Shown here: positions 37,064 to 49,740 of the stretch, one piece after another
Numbering within the stretch: the stretch's first letter is position 1
Layout: each line of letters opens with the position of its first letter
Source: Dasypus novemcinctus
Taxonomy: Eukaryota; Chordata; Mammalia; Cingulata; Dasypodidae
DNA: 64,000 nucleotides
NCBI RefSeq assembly: GCF_030445035.2
Contig: NW_026688628.1
Location: forward strand, 620,001-684,000
Reading direction: 5' to 3'
Program-made: the position numbers and the translations under genes
The notes under the pieces: generated by a model
Databases searched by the model: none
Told to the model about the DNA's origin: nothing
Seen by the model: only the letters and a program-made list of their open reading frames with translations

Positions 37064-39900
37064 AATAAGTAAACCAAGCTGCCTCAGAGAGCTAGAGACT
37101 GGAAGATAGGCTTACAGGAAATCAGGGGGCAGAGGAAGGATATAAGCTGATAGCTACATAGGGGAAATCTATGATAAGCTGGCAGTAAGTATGTGTACAA
37201 GGAAGGGATAAAATGGGGGTATAGGGTTACCTTTGGGTGGGGCTTTGTGGGCTTGAGGGGGGCTAGGGATGGAAAGATGGGTAATATTGCTCAAGAAATT
37301 GGGGGAAGGGTAGGGCAACATACAAACATAGGAGAATATCAGGTGTTGGTTGAGAGTATAATGCTGAGGAAACCTTTCAAAATATAATAAGGAAAGTAAC
37401 CTGTTTAAGATACTTAAAGGGGATAATCTGATGTAAGGAAGACTTCTAGGGAATATGTGAATGCTCATTTTGCCAAAGTGGGTTATACCATCAGGTAGAG
37501 ACCCATATAATGAGAGTGAAGGTATACCCACATCCTGGGGAGGACTAATGCCATCAAATAGAGGGAACTGTATCTCTCAAGAGAAATGGTGGCTCCCAGG
37601 GCATTAGGGCAGTTGAGCATGTCAAGCCCTCAACACTGGTGCAAGTATCTCTGAACATGGCCCTCAAGAAATGAAGATTGACTGTCATTGTGGGCTCCAA
37701 GGAGGGGGGGCAATAGATATTGAATAGATGGAACCAACGTAACAGTGAGGGCAATAGAAGTGTTTCACAAGCGTACACGAGGATGGATATAAAACATGTA
37801 ATATGATACCAAAAAACATATAGGGGCTGACAGACTAATAATGTAAATCATAATGTAAAACATAGGATATTAAACATTTTAAAAATTGTATAGCCTAACG
37901 TATAAACCACAAGGTAAATAAAAATGTTACCTTGTTTGAAAGCTATTGTCTCAATATCTGTATATCAGTTTCAGTAAATATGGTATGAATATGTTAAAAG
38001 ATTATTGCTGTGGAAGGGAAAAGATTTTATATTGGATATGTGGGAGTACTGTATATTGTATATATGAATTACTGTGATCTAGGGCTCTTGTGAAGAGAAG
38101 CACAATAATTAGGAAAAAGAAAAAGAAAAAGATAGGCTGTAGAATTTTTCCAAATCAATATGTATCCTGTATCTAACCTTTAAACTCATCGCTATATTCC
38201 ATTTTACTATTCGGGGAACCTGGCATTATATTGGGTTTCACTTTTCAGGAAGTTTTGGATCACAGAGTGGTTCAGCAATGGCAGCAGAGGAATACTGGTA
38301 TGGGATGTTATTGACAGGGAACATAGGGTTGACAGGGAGTTATACAGGGCATGTGTCTGGGGTGCATGGAAATGTTTGGATATACTCATAGTGGAAACAA
38401 TTAAAAACAACAACTGGGGGAGTGCTGGGTTCCTGGCCGGTGGGGGGGTCTTCCTTGGTCCCTAGGGGAGCAGCAGCAGTCCCCTGGGTGCAACAACAAA
38501 GACCAGGAAGGAATGAGGGTCCAACAGCGAGTCCCTGATACTAATGACTATGCTTGTGAGCCTACACACCTGAAATAAGAACATGGCCTAGAGCAGCACT
38601 GTGCCTAAGGGTTCCCTCCTGACAGCCTCCATGTTATTCAAATGTGGCCAGTCTCAAAGCCAAACTCAGCATATAAATGCACTGCCTTTCCCCCAGCATG
38701 GGACATAACACCCGGGGATGAGCCTGCCTGGCACAGAGGGATCACTACCAAGTACCAGCTGATCATGTAACTAGAAAATGACCTTTAATTAAAGGTTCAA
38801 CGTGGACCAGCAGAATATCCCTGTCTACATATAATAACAGGAGTTAAAAATGCTGTTTGACCTAAATTAAGGGGGAAATGGAAAGGACAAACGAGTTTAT
38901 ATGGCTATGAGTCTCTAAAAAAGAGTCGAGTTTGTCAGAAGAATTGCCCTTATGCACACCTGAGCAAAGTCTCAGCGACAGATAAAGTAGATACAACCCC
39001 AGGTATTGGTTCTTTTGAGGGCTAAAGAGACCCACAGGTTTTATGGTCATGGCAGATGGATTTCACTGCCATGTCAGTTGGCCCTTCTTTGGAGTTGGTG
39101 TCTCTGTGTGATGGAGCTGGACTCAGATGTGATCTCTTTTCACAAGCCTTCCCTGTTACTTTAGTGGAATTGTAGTTGATGCTGGGGTTTAAGATCTATC
39201 TAGGGGATCTGAAAACCTGGACTGACAATATGATAGCCAGGCCCTGAGCCTCAACAGACTTCAAGCTCCTACACTCTGGTTTATTGGACTTATCCCACTC
39301 AGCTAACATGGAGTTGAAGAATGTCAACCACCACACCACAGAGCCAAGAGTGCCTACAACTGAAAGCAGGAGGATTACATCCAGTATCCATGTGGACCTA
39401 AGCCCCCTCTTGACATAGATGTGGAATGGACACAACCAAGCCAAGGTCCACAGGAAAGAAGAATATAGTAAGGATCAGAGTGGACTTATGATATTCTATT
39501 CATGAACTATTGTGGTAAGTAATTGAGAAAATGTGGCATTCGTGTGGAAAAAGTGGCCATGGTGGTTGCTGGGTGCAGGGAATGGGAGGAAGAGATGAGA
39601 TGTGGAGGCATTTTTGGGACTTGAAGTTGTCCTGGGTGGTGTTGCAGGGACAATTACCGGACATTGTAGATCCTCCCACAGTCCACTGGATGGAACATGG
39701 GAGAGTATGGGCTATGATGTGGACCATTGACCATGAGGTGCAGCGATGCCCAGAGATGTACTCACCAAATGCAATGGATGTGTCGTGATGATGGGGAAGA
39801 GTGTGGCTGTGGAGGGAATGATGGGGTGGGGGTGGTGAGAGTGAATGGGGACCTCATATTTTTTAAATGTAATATTTTTAAAAAATGAATAAAAAAATAA
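37064..39900 (+). other. L1 3' UTR, 2.8 kb
   Basis: Non-coding L1 sequence between the ORF2 stop and the A-tail. It has several G-rich runs (about 37230-37270, 37703-37710, 38437-38446) and a terminal tract GGGGTGGGGGTGGTGAGAG near 39823. The last 1.1 kb is matched by the truncated antisense copies at 15.7, 56.7 and 59.1 kb, which confirms that it belongs to the L1. The first 1.8 kb is not matched by another copy here. No mid-element A-tail marks a junction, so I treat the whole as one UTR. Confidence 0.75.
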
Positions 39901-39960
39901 AAAAAATTAAGAAAATTATAAATAAATAAATAAATAAAAATAAAAAAATAAAATAAATTG

Positions 39961-40090
39961 TAAAAGTAAATAAAGTTGATTGCAGTGATGAATGAAGAAG
40001 CCTTTAATTATACCAAAGGCAACTGAATGTACACTTTGTATGTATTGTACAGTGTGTGATTATTATTTAATAAAATTGTTTTTTAAAATA
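39961..40090 (+). mobile_element. Possible older L1 3' end
   Basis: AACTGAATGTACACTTTGTA followed by GTGTGATTATTATTTAATAA and AAATTGTTTTTTAAAA resembles the 3' end of older placental L1s (an AATTGTACACTT...CTCAATAAAA-type terminus). The younger L1 may have inserted into or beside it. Confidence 0.4.
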
Positions 40091-40810
40091 TCATACAATG
40101 AATGTCACCATCTAGGTAGTCATAAGTATTTGCAATGGCATGGAGGTTTGGGCAGTAGCAATTTATAGCTGCAAATCAGAACACTCCATTAAAAGAGGTA
40201 TGATAGCCAAAATGTCAACCTCCTGTGTTTAGTCATATCTGATCAAGAATATATATTAGAAATTAATGAATACAGGTCTATGTGATTAACCAAATACCAT
40301 TAATTGAACACTCTGGGTGGATTGTATGCTTTATTAAGCTGTATCAATAAATTTGATTTTTTAAGAAAAGAATATAGATTAGAGATTTGAACATACAAGA
40401 GATAAATTACTGACTGATAGAGGAAATACCTAGGTTGTATTTTGTCACCTCTTTAAATTTTATGACAGTTTTGAACAAAAGCAGATATTTTATTCAGAGG
40501 AAATCAAGAAGTGATATTCATAGGCAGCATTGGTAGAATTCAAGCAGGAACAGGAGGTGATCCAATGAAATTATTCAGAAAATGCAATCCATTCCTGAAC
40601 AACACTGAAAAACTCCTTAAATATGTACATGAATCATGCATACTTCAAGGAGAACTCTTTCATTATCAAAAATAAAATCTTGCTCTATAACACAATGTGT
40701 GATTTAAAATTTTACTTCTTCATTTTTGAGGTCATCTTGACTCTAGGCAGGTCTATATGCACCTACTGAACAAAGAAAGGAAATATGTAGCTCTGAAGGT
40801 TTAGGAGCTG
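40091..40810. other. Unassigned stretch downstream of the olfactory receptor
   Basis: No gene or repeat recognised. It could include 3' UTR of the olfactory receptor pseudogene. Confidence 0.35.
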
Positions 40811-41768
40811 CTAAAACTGGCCTTTCAACTGCTGCAAGACAAATGACACTTTGCAGACTTTCCTCCCAAAGCATTTTTTCAGAGCCTTCTTTATATCTTT
40901 ATTCCTCAGACTATAGATGAAGGGGTTCAGCATGGGTGTGACCATAGTGTACATGACCGCGGCTGGTGCACCTGAATGTGTGTTGTGTGAAGCAGCAGGA
41001 CTGAGGTACACTGCTATGGTCGTGAAATAAAATAAGGAGACTACTGAGAGGTGAGATGCACAGGTTGAAAATGCTTTATATTTCCCCTGAGCTGACGAGA
41101 TTGCAAATACAGAGGAAACAATCTTATAGTAGGAGAAAAGGATTCCAGCAAGGGGACCCCCAGCCAGCACTCCAGCTATTAAATACATTACTAAGTAATT
41201 GAGAAAAGTGTCAGAACAGGCAAGTTGGACCATCTGACGAAGTTCACAGAAAAAGTTTGGGATTTCTACACTTGAACAAAAGGACAGTTGTGACACCAAT
41301 AAACTCTGTAAACAGGATTCCATAACACTCATGGTCCAGGACCCCAGAGCCATCAGGACACAGATCTGGGGTTTCATATCGACTGTATAGTGAAGGGGGT
41401 GGCAGATGGCCACAAAACGGTCATAGGCCATCACGGCCAGGAGGGAGAATGAGCAAGAAAAAATACATCTGGGTGAGGCAGCCTGCATAGGTTATGACTC
41501 TACTCTGTGCCTGGATGTTCACCAGCATCTTTGGGACAGTAGTGGAGGATAAACCAATATCACAAAGGGACAAGATTGAGAGGAAGAAGTACATGGGTGT
41601 GTGGAGGTGACAGTCCATGAAGATGGCCAGGATGATGACCAGGTTCCCAAAAATGGTGACCAGGTACATGGACAGGAACAACCCAAAGAGGAGGGGTTGC
41701 ACTTCTGGAACTTCTGTAAATCCCAGAAGAAGAAATTCTGAAATTTGCATTTCATTTCCAGGTCCCAT
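40811..41768 (-). pseudogene. Olfactory receptor pseudogene (OR7-like), one frameshift
   Basis: This is a class II olfactory receptor, a 7TM odorant GPCR of olfactory neurons. The start is taken at the ATG giving [17 protein letters not shown] (41768), with a good coding-exon acceptor (CCTTTTTGTTTCTTCTTAG) about 16 bases upstream. TM1-TM3 motifs: [33 protein letters not shown]. After CLTQMYFF at 41468-41457 the family usually has 27 nt before [10 protein letters not shown]; here there are 13, so about 14 nt are lost and the frame shifts. The rest is open and canonical: [51 protein letters not shown], stop at 40813-40811. The usual N-terminal NxT glycosylation site reads NEM. The sequence is most like OR7 (7A/7C/7G) receptors. 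With a single lesion it was lost recently, or the deletion is an assembly or individual variant. Confidence 0.93.
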
Positions 41769-42943
41769 GTGCCTGATGAGACTAAGAAGAAACAAAAAGG
41801 AACATGGATAGTTTCACAAAGCAAGTAGCACTATCCAAACAGAAATGTTACATTGCCTATTTCAGTGATAAATTTAATATTATATTATTTATATAGATCT
41901 TATCCCTTTAGGGTATTTGTAGTGCCACCTCTGACTAGGAATTCCATCCCCCAAACTCAGCCCTTTACCAAGAATTCATGAACACTATGGATTTCATGAG
42001 ATATTCATTCATTTGTGGAATATGTATTGAGTTGTGACTAAGAGGCAAGTAGAGTTGTGGCAATGAGTTTACAATGCTGTAACTCAAAAGTCCCAACCAT
42101 CAGCACATATAGAATACATGCAATTAAAACACAATCATATTACAAAGGGGATGATTTCACATGCTTTAAGGAAAAGAAAGCAGGTAAAAAAAGTGAAATG
42201 ATGGAGCTGTTTTTCAGTTGGTGTTCAGAAAAGTCCCATATATGATGTGAAATTCAAAGAGGCACCTAAAGGAAAAGAAGGCAGTAGCCATGAGGATGTA
42301 AGAGGAAATTTGTGCCCAGTGGGATAACTTCTAGGAAAAAGACCCTAAATATGACTTTTTTCCAGTGTTCAGAGTGAACAAGGAGGTCAGTGTGGCAGGG
42401 AAATGATTAAGAGGATAGTGAATAGAGATCATTTCAGAGGAAGTTTAAGAACAAGGCAGCCTTGTTGCTGCTGAATCTTCAAATTCAGGGAGGTCTTCAT
42501 CCATATTCTGAACCTCTCACTATTCATTAATTTGGATGCAAAGCTATCCCACCAAATGGAATGGAACTGGTCCTATTGGCCTTTTTAGAATAGCCTCCAG
42601 GCTCTGTACTATAGAAGACACCTATTGTAATATATGAGCTTAGATACCACTGCTCTGAGGACTGCTCACATCACACATCACATCCCATACACACTTCACA
42701 CACACACACACACACACACACATAATGCACACCTTAGCATCATTGGGCAGGAGTTAACATCATGCTCTTCTCATACTCAGCCGCACAGATAATCCAGGAG
42801 TAAATAAAATGCAAGCTGACAACATCAGTTTTTCCATTCTCCAAGTATTTAGAAATGGTGCTCTGAAATTCTAGCTGACAAGCCTCCCATGCTCATGTAA
42901 ACACAGAGCTCCCTTTTGTTATGATCACTTTATTCCCTTTATT
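41769..42943. other. Upstream region of the OR pseudogene
   Basis: No gene recognised. It contains a (CA)13 microsatellite at 42697-42722. Non-coding 5' exons and promoter of the OR may lie here, but none can be recognised from sequence alone. Confidence 0.4.
42697..42722 (+). repeat. (CA)n microsatellite
   Basis: A 26-base uninterrupted CA run. Confidence 0.97.
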
Positions 42944-42955
42944 TAAAGGAACATA

Positions 42956-43073
42956 TGCTGGGGGGGGGAGAGGTGGGGTGGGGGGGTGGAGTTGAATGGG
43001 ACCTCACATATATATTTTTAAAGTAATATTATTACAAAGTCAATAAAATAAATAAATAAATAAATAAATAAAA
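42956..43073 (+). mobile_element. Very short L1 3'-end insertion (about 118 bp)
   Basis: G-rich tract GGGGGGGGAGAGGTGGGGTG, then AATGGGACCTCACATATA and an (AAAT)n tail, the sense L1 terminus. It is flanked by a perfect 12-bp duplication TAAAGGAACATA at 42944-42955 and 43074-43085. Confidence 0.92.
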
Positions 43074-43085
43074 TAAAGGAACATA

Positions 43086-44035
43086 AATTATCTGCTCAGT
43101 AATAAGACAGGAAAGAATTAAATAGACTTGAAAGATAAAAACTCAAGCATCACATGAGAAATTGTGATGAAGAAATCCTTTCTTGCTTCTGATGGCAATC
43201 CAATTCCAGTTTTATCACCCTTGAAGCCAAGAAAAACTAAAAAAAGAACAAAAAGAAATTAACAAAAAATACAAAGGCAGTGATATCTTTTTACAATGAC
43301 AAGACACTTAATAGAATGGTCGCTTCAAGCATAAAATGACCTATGGGAATAAACAAATGTTTCACAACTGAAAATATGTAACTAGTACAACAATGTTGGG
43401 AATGTTTATATGGTGCATTTGATGTCTTTTTAAATTTTATTAAGGGCAAAATTTTTGGAATCAGATATGTCTTATTTTGAATTTTAGACTCTCAATTGTC
43501 ATTCTTTCTGCATCTCTCAGAGCCTATTCAACAGCCTTATTTCAGTTCCATTGTTGCTTTTCCAGCAAGAGCAGACTGAAAATTGTTCCAGATTATGTAA
43601 AGAATAAAAGCAACCTGTGGTCCACTGCAAAGTAAAATGCCTTCCAAAGGATGGCAGAAAGTGATGCAATTTCAGAAGTAGATCTAACCGCAAAAGGCAC
43701 GATGAGGAAAAACAGTTGGTAATGCAATTAAAAATTGATCTATTAATCTAATGGAAGCAGAACTTTCTAAGTTTGAAAAATAATGAGGTGAACATCATAT
43801 ATAATGATAGACATTAACACATTCCTCCAAAAGTGTTTATAAAGACATAGAAGAACTAAATGGCAAAGAGCAAAGTTGAAGGGAAAAACTTGCAGTTTTT
43901 TGATTGAAAGTTTACTTATAAAGAAGAAGGACATACACCCTAATATATAAAGGTAGAGAGTTGCAAAAATAAGCTGCAATGGGGAATGTAAATGACCAAC
44001 GGACAACATATGTCACTTGCCCGATAGGCATAATT
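43086..44035. other. Unassigned stretch
   Basis: AT-rich, with no recognised gene or repeat. Confidence 0.4.
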
Positions 44036-44379
44036 GCTGAGGTGCAGGGGGAGGAGGCTGCCACACAGCTTCTCTATCCCCAAGCTGGAAGCCTGTGACC
44101 AGAAAACCAGAGTCTCTTAAACAATAAAATAGGTCCTTTTCTCCAGCCCCCAACAGCAACATTCAGGCCAAACCACAAACTCGGCTTGTACAGAGCCAGA
44201 ATTGCCCCAGGTCCCTGAGTGTGCAGGAGCCCACACTATTAATAAATTGTGCTTTTATGAAATAAACTGTGGGCCTCTGGTCTTGAAGAGTGCTTTGTAA
44301 TACCTTAAAGGGTGTGCTGCTGTGATATTTTTGAATAATTTTGCAGTAAAGACCTGATCTTTCTAAAAAAAAAAAAAGG
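44036..44379 (+). other. Possible retroposed fragment with A tract
   Basis: This is a GC-richer block than its surroundings, with two AATAAA-like signals (near 44124 and 44260) and ending in a run of about 13 A at 44366-44378. The layout recalls a retrocopy 3' UTR or LTR, but no parent was recognised and no convincing target-site duplication was found. Confidence 0.3.
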
Positions 44380-47300
44380 TCACTGAGTAAATGTTGTAGT
44401 ATATAAATTCCACCCATTATATAAAAACAACTTTTTTTATGTGACTATCCAATGTGTGAGTATATGCCTCATGAAATGCTACTGAAAGGAAATATCTACC
44501 TCCATTATATTAGATATTTCCTATCAAAGAGACATTTGCTTAAATATACCTCATCCTAAATGTAAAACAAAAAAAAAGTAATGCCTGAATTCACTGAACA
44601 TTCTGCCACTGCTACTAGCCCATTCCCCTATTCCCACCTAACTACAAAACTCCTTGAACAGGTATTTCCCTTTTCCTGGAACTGCTTTATCCCTGCTTTT
44701 CCCCCTTCTAAATGGGTTTCCTTTCTCCTTTCTTAGTCATCTGTAATGTATCCTGTATTTCTGACTCAAATGGACAATCATTTTTAACATTAAAAAAATC
44801 CATTTATCTTAGCAGGCCTGAGAACTAGTACAATGATCATTCAGCTCTGGGTCAGGCTGGAGTAGATCCCAGATGAGCTCAAGTCAAAACTCCCAAATTC
44901 CATCCAACCAGAATCTTCCCTGCATGTTCTGCTGAGCCCTCTGACTCACTTGGATGGAATTGGTAAGATGGTATTTCTGTAGAAGTCCAAAGTCCTTGGT
45001 TGGTGAAGGAGACTGAGGCTGTACCCCCACAAAAGACAGCAGAAGAGAGTCGGGCATCAGTCCTTAAACCAGACTTGGGACCCCAAAGAAACACCCATAA
45101 GCCATCCAGCCTGAGTGTACATACGATAACTGAGTGCAGCAGAGGAGATATTTGCTCATTAGGGAGCATCTGCCTTTTTGTTGATCATTTCCTTCTTTGA
45201 CATTGATCTGGGGAGGGAGACTGTTTTTCTTGATTTTCTCTTCTCCAAACACCGGGTTATGAGTCAGGGAAGTCAAGAGTTTACTATTCCTCTTCCAAGA
45301 ACTTTCCTCTCTTCCACACCTCTAACCTGGTAGTAACTTACCTCCAACATTGACTTAAAATTTACTCCAAAAGTTAACACTGAGGGGCCCATGTGCCCTA
45401 GGTCTCTTGATTTTACAAATCACTGGCATGGTTTCTGGGTACAGTGTACTCTAGGAGTTACTATCAGAAAATTGCCATTCTCTTCAAGAAAGTAGAGATC
45501 TGTGTTCATCTGACATAAAATCATAACTGCTAAAACCCTTTAATTGATCATGTTATTCCAAATCTATTAGGAATATTATGTTTGTAACATGTTAAGACCT
45601 ATAATGTAGCCCCTCATCTATAAAATGATTGCTGATTATGAGAACTATATTGAGAGATTTTTAGATACCATGTATCTTATAGTGAATGTCTCAGTTAATT
45701 TCCTCCATATACTTTAAAAATGCTCAAATTATTTAGTTAATAGATCAAGTGTAATTTATTTTAGTAAAGACTAAAAAGAACATTATTTGTATATTTTAAT
45801 TTTTTATTATAGTAACATAAATGCAACTCAAAAATTTGCATTTCATAGTTTACTGGTAAAAATGAATTCACGATATTGCACTATGCTTAACATAAATCAC
45901 TTAAACATTACAAAACCTCAAACACAATATCTGAAAGGTTTTTGAAGGTTATATTATATTTTATTGAATTGAACTTCCAAAATTTTGTCAATTTTAATGT
46001 ATGTTCTATCATTTCTCACTAAATTCTTCAGGAAATCTAAAGATTTGGTATTAAAATAGGTTTTGATTTTCTTGAAATGTCTAAAACCTGCCAGTTTGAA
46101 TTAGCCTTCAGATTTTCAGGTCAAAAAGATATGCAAATCATAGTATGCAGAGTATGTTTTAACATATTTATGATAAGTTTGTTTACAGCTATGACAGAAA
46201 TACCTTCAACTGTCAGATATAATAAAAAGACCACCCCAAATAAATAAAAGGTATGATGGGCCTAGTTACTATTTAGTGAAAGAACCATCTCATTTGTCAA
46301 CTTTCCACACCAAATTCTTAAAAGTATTCAAAAAGCTTTTGCACCTTCTAATTGTCAAACTGTGTGTTCATGTGGTAGAAGATACTACCACATTTCCTAA
46401 AATAATAAAGTACTGTTATTGCTTGGAAATTATGTTTTTCTTTTCATCTCAAATTTATTTTAAGTGGCATATTGTCCTATACAAGGAATGATCTGATATT
46501 TGCTGTGTAATTCTACCCATTAGTAATACTTACACCAACAATTTGATACATGTTTTATTCAGTTACAGTACATGTTTCCCTGTGATTTGATCAACAAAAA
46601 GTATTAACACAATATAAAGCTTTTTTCCTTTTCCATCCTTCCTTCCTACCTTCCTTCTTTCCTTCCTTCCTCTTTTCTTGTTGTTGTTTTTTTTTAAGCA
46701 GGTCAGTTATTTGGGGGTTAGTTAATACAATACAGTGAGCCTAAGCGGAAAAGTAAAAAATGACACATCACCAATGCATACACCTCTTATTAACTCAATC
46801 TGTAGCAAATATTCCACAACAAAGTAAGGTGGTCTCAGAGCAGTGTTGTGAGGGCATCGTGTCCATTTTGATGATTGTTTTTTAAGCTCACAACTTCTCT
46901 ACTGGTAATATCTACAAAGAGGAAAGTGAAGAAACAGACACATCTAAGAAATGTGGAGAAAGAAGAAGCAGTGAAACAAGAAAAAATCTTGCTAAGAAAG
47001 GGAAGCCCCATAAGTGAGAGCTAAGGGCAGAAAAGACAGACTGTAGAAGGAAGATATTTTAGGTATCCAGTATCTACTTGCACTCAGGCTGTTTAGATAG
47101 GCAGAACTTTGAAATATTTTGCTTCCTTTATGTATGTACCCTGTTAGGTCTCAAGTTACCACTAATAACAGGGTTACTTTTAGCCATAACACATTCCCGC
47201 AGTACCTGTGAGGAATCTCTGAAGTTACCAAGGAAGGGTCTAAGCTCACCAATTCTTTCTTGAATGAAGATGAAGGTGGAAGCACTGCTCCCAGGAAGGT

Positions 47301-48119
47301 CAGGGAGATGCTCCCACTCACAAGGTCTCTAGAAAATACAATTGTGTTTCCTCATCATCAGAGAAACGTAGACTTGCAGTAGTTTAGGGAAGCATTTAGG
47401 GTTTCTGTACCTTGAAGGATGTCTTTCCCGTGAGCATCGTTAATGAAGTATTCTTTTGCTTTTCTCCTCCATGAGATATTTCATTTTCCAGATGAAAGAA
47501 AGTAAAACACAATAAAATCTTGTGCCAATTTTGACCTTTGTGAAACAGCTTTGGAGCTCCATGTTCATTTATTTTCCCAGTGCACTCCTTCCTCCCAGGA
47601 GTAGGTCACCTCTCTTTAGGTGTGGGCTCTTGGACTGCAAGATTCCCCTGAATGATTTCCCTATTGCTCAGTCCGGAGAGAGATTCTGGATACACTAAAA
47701 TCTCTTCTGAATCTTACCTGTGTCTTCTGGCATTGGCTCTCATTCATGAGGCCATCCTCTCTAAACAAGATTTCCTCATGTCTCACTGCTTCTGTTTTCT
47801 CCAGCATAGTTAACAATATCTGTTCAACTCACTCAACTGTTTGTTTTCTCAGTCATTAAATAAATATTTTTTCAGAATACTGTAAGGTAAGCACTAAACT
47901 ATATCCTGGGGATGATGAAAGGTATAAGGTATTATGCTTGTTCGCAAACATCTCCAAGTCTAAAAAGGCCAAAGACATGAAAATAAATAGATCTTCTTAA
48001 CATAGTATACTCAGTCCTGATAAAATATAATTCCATCTGAATAAAGATTTCCCTTTCTGTTTCTGCTTAAAAAGTCTCCTGGGACTTTGACAGGGATAAA
48101 AATGAAGCAATGGATTGCT
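44380..48119. other. Long stretch without recognised gene
   Basis: Contains a (TTCC)n microsatellite at 46625-46676. The 96-codon minus-strand open frame at 45169-44879 has no recognised domain. The segments at 44.8-45.3 and 46.7-47.8 kb have more balanced composition and could be unidentified repeats. Confidence 0.4.
46625..46676 (+). repeat. (TTCC)n microsatellite
   Basis: An interrupted CCTT/TTCC array followed by a T-rich run. Confidence 0.9.
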
Positions 48120-49740
48120 GGGTAGTACTGGTAACTTAATAATAGGAATTCTTCCTATCCATGAACACAGATTATTTTTTCCAATTCCTTACACCCTCTC
48201 TAATTTCTTGCAACAGTATTTTCTAGTTTTTGTTGTGTAAGTCCTTCACCTATTCAGTTAAAATTATTCCTAAGTAATTTGTTGTTTTAGATGCTATGGT
48301 ATATGGATTTTTAAAATGTACAATTAAGAATGTTCTTTGCAGGTGTATAAAACAGGACAAATTTTTGCATGTTACTTTCACAGCTTGGAGTGGGTATGGC
48401 TCAGGTGCTAGAACACCTTCATTGTTCAATCCTTGACCCCCAGAAACTAAAAAAAATATCTCATACCTTGTATTTGGCTGCATTCATTTATGAGATCTAG
48501 AGGTTTCTTGTGGATACTTTGTCATATTCCCTATAAAGGAATGTGACATCATGAACATAGATAGTTTTACTTCTTCCTTTCTAATTTGGATTCATTTTAT
48601 TTATTTTTATGGCCTAATATCCTAACTCCCAGTACATTACTGAATAGCAATAGAGAAAGAAGCCATTCTTGTCTTGTTCCAGAGCTTAAGAGGATGGCTT
48701 TCATTCTTTCAGCATTGAGGACAAGATTACTTGTGCTCTCACATATATGCTGTTAATCATGTTGAGGAAGGTACTTTCTATTTTTATTATCCTGAGTGTT
48801 TTTATCATGAAACAGTGTTGGAACTTATCACTCACATTTTTGCACTAATTGAGATTTTCATGTGATTTTTCTCTTCGTTGTGTTAATGTGGTATATTACA
48901 CTGATTTCCTTATTTTGAACACTCTTGAGTACTGAGATAAATCTCACTAGGACATGGATACATCTAATATTCTGTTGGATTTGGTATGCCGATTTTTGCT
49001 GAGTGATTTTGGATCCATATTTTTTTAGAGAAATTTATTCCTTGGTTTTCTTTCCTTATGTCTTTATGTAGCTTTGGTATCAAAATAATTTTAGGATCGT
49101 AGAATGAGTTTGGAGAGATACCCTGACTTCCAGTTGGAAGATTTTGAGTATTATAAGTATTTCATCCTTGAGTATTTCATAGATTTCATTATGGAAACTG
49201 TCTGATTCTACACATATTTTGGGGAGGTTTTTGATGAATTATTGAATCTCTTTTCTTGTTACACTTTTGGTGAGATCTATTTCTTTTCAGCCAATTTAGG
49301 TAAATTGTGTGTTTCTAAGAATTGGTCCATTTCTTCCAGGTTTTCTAGATATTGGCAGACAATTGTCCATAATAGTCATTCATAATCCCTTTAATATCAC
49401 CAATATCTAGCAAGATCCCTGGTTTCATTCTGAATTTTAGTGATTTCATTCCTCTCTGTTTTTTCTTTCCCATTCTAAATAAACATTGTCTATTTTATTG
49501 AAATATTCCAAGAATCAATTCCATTGCTTCTTTCAATTATTTTATTCTATTTCATTTCTTTCCATGTAAAAATTTATTATTTAAATCCTTCTACTATATT
49601 TAGGTTCAGTTTGCCCTTCATTTTTAGTTACTGCAAATCTGTAGTTAGGCTATTGATTTGCGATGTTTTAAAATATGAGGGTTCACACCTGTAAGTTTTC
49701 CTGAATCTTTTAAATTCCTCCCTAAACTAGCCTAACAAAA
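48120..49740 (-). mobile_element. Old L1 ORF2 fragment, interrupted by a SINE
   Basis: Antisense L1 ORF2 is recognisable throughout: CTATCCATGAACACAGATTA near 48160, GAATAGCAATAGAGAAAGAA near 48645, TTAATGTGGTATATTACACT near 48885, and AGATTGGTCCATTTCTTCCAG-type text near 49320. The FADD codon region near 48560 is damaged by a deletion. There is no long open frame. A short SINE interrupts it at about 48385. Confidence 0.85.
48385..48475 (+). mobile_element. Truncated tRNA-like SINE inside the L1
   Basis: GAGTGGGTATGGCTCAGGTG then TAGAACACC and GTTCAATCCTTGACCCCCAG resembles a tRNA-derived SINE head with A box and B box (GTTCAATCC), ending in an A-run. It differs from the SINEs at 14.9 and 58 kb. 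It fills a gap in otherwise continuous antisense L1 text. Confidence 0.6.

Larger units (their letters stand above)
31271..39960 (+). mobile_element. Nearly complete L1 retrotransposon, inactivated (8.7 kb)
   Basis: This is one continuous plus-strand L1: 5' UTR from GAGGCGGGGCAAGATGGTG, ORF1 (32181-33118), ORF2 (33195-37063), a 2.8-kb 3' UTR, a polyA signal at 39888-39893 and a long A/AAAT-rich tail to about 39955. It is the longest and youngest-looking element in the window, because long open blocks survive in ORF2. Both ORFs carry frameshifts and stops, so it cannot mobilise itself. At 8.7 kb it exceeds the roughly 6 kb of human L1, nearly all from the 3' UTR. A flanking duplication is not clear; AAAGATAGATTG before the start and AAAGTTGATTG after the tail are similar but imperfect. 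Confidence 0.95.

Noticed and set aside
44879-45169. 96-codon minus-strand open frame in a less AT-rich block
   Set aside because: No family motif recognised and no gene structure around it.
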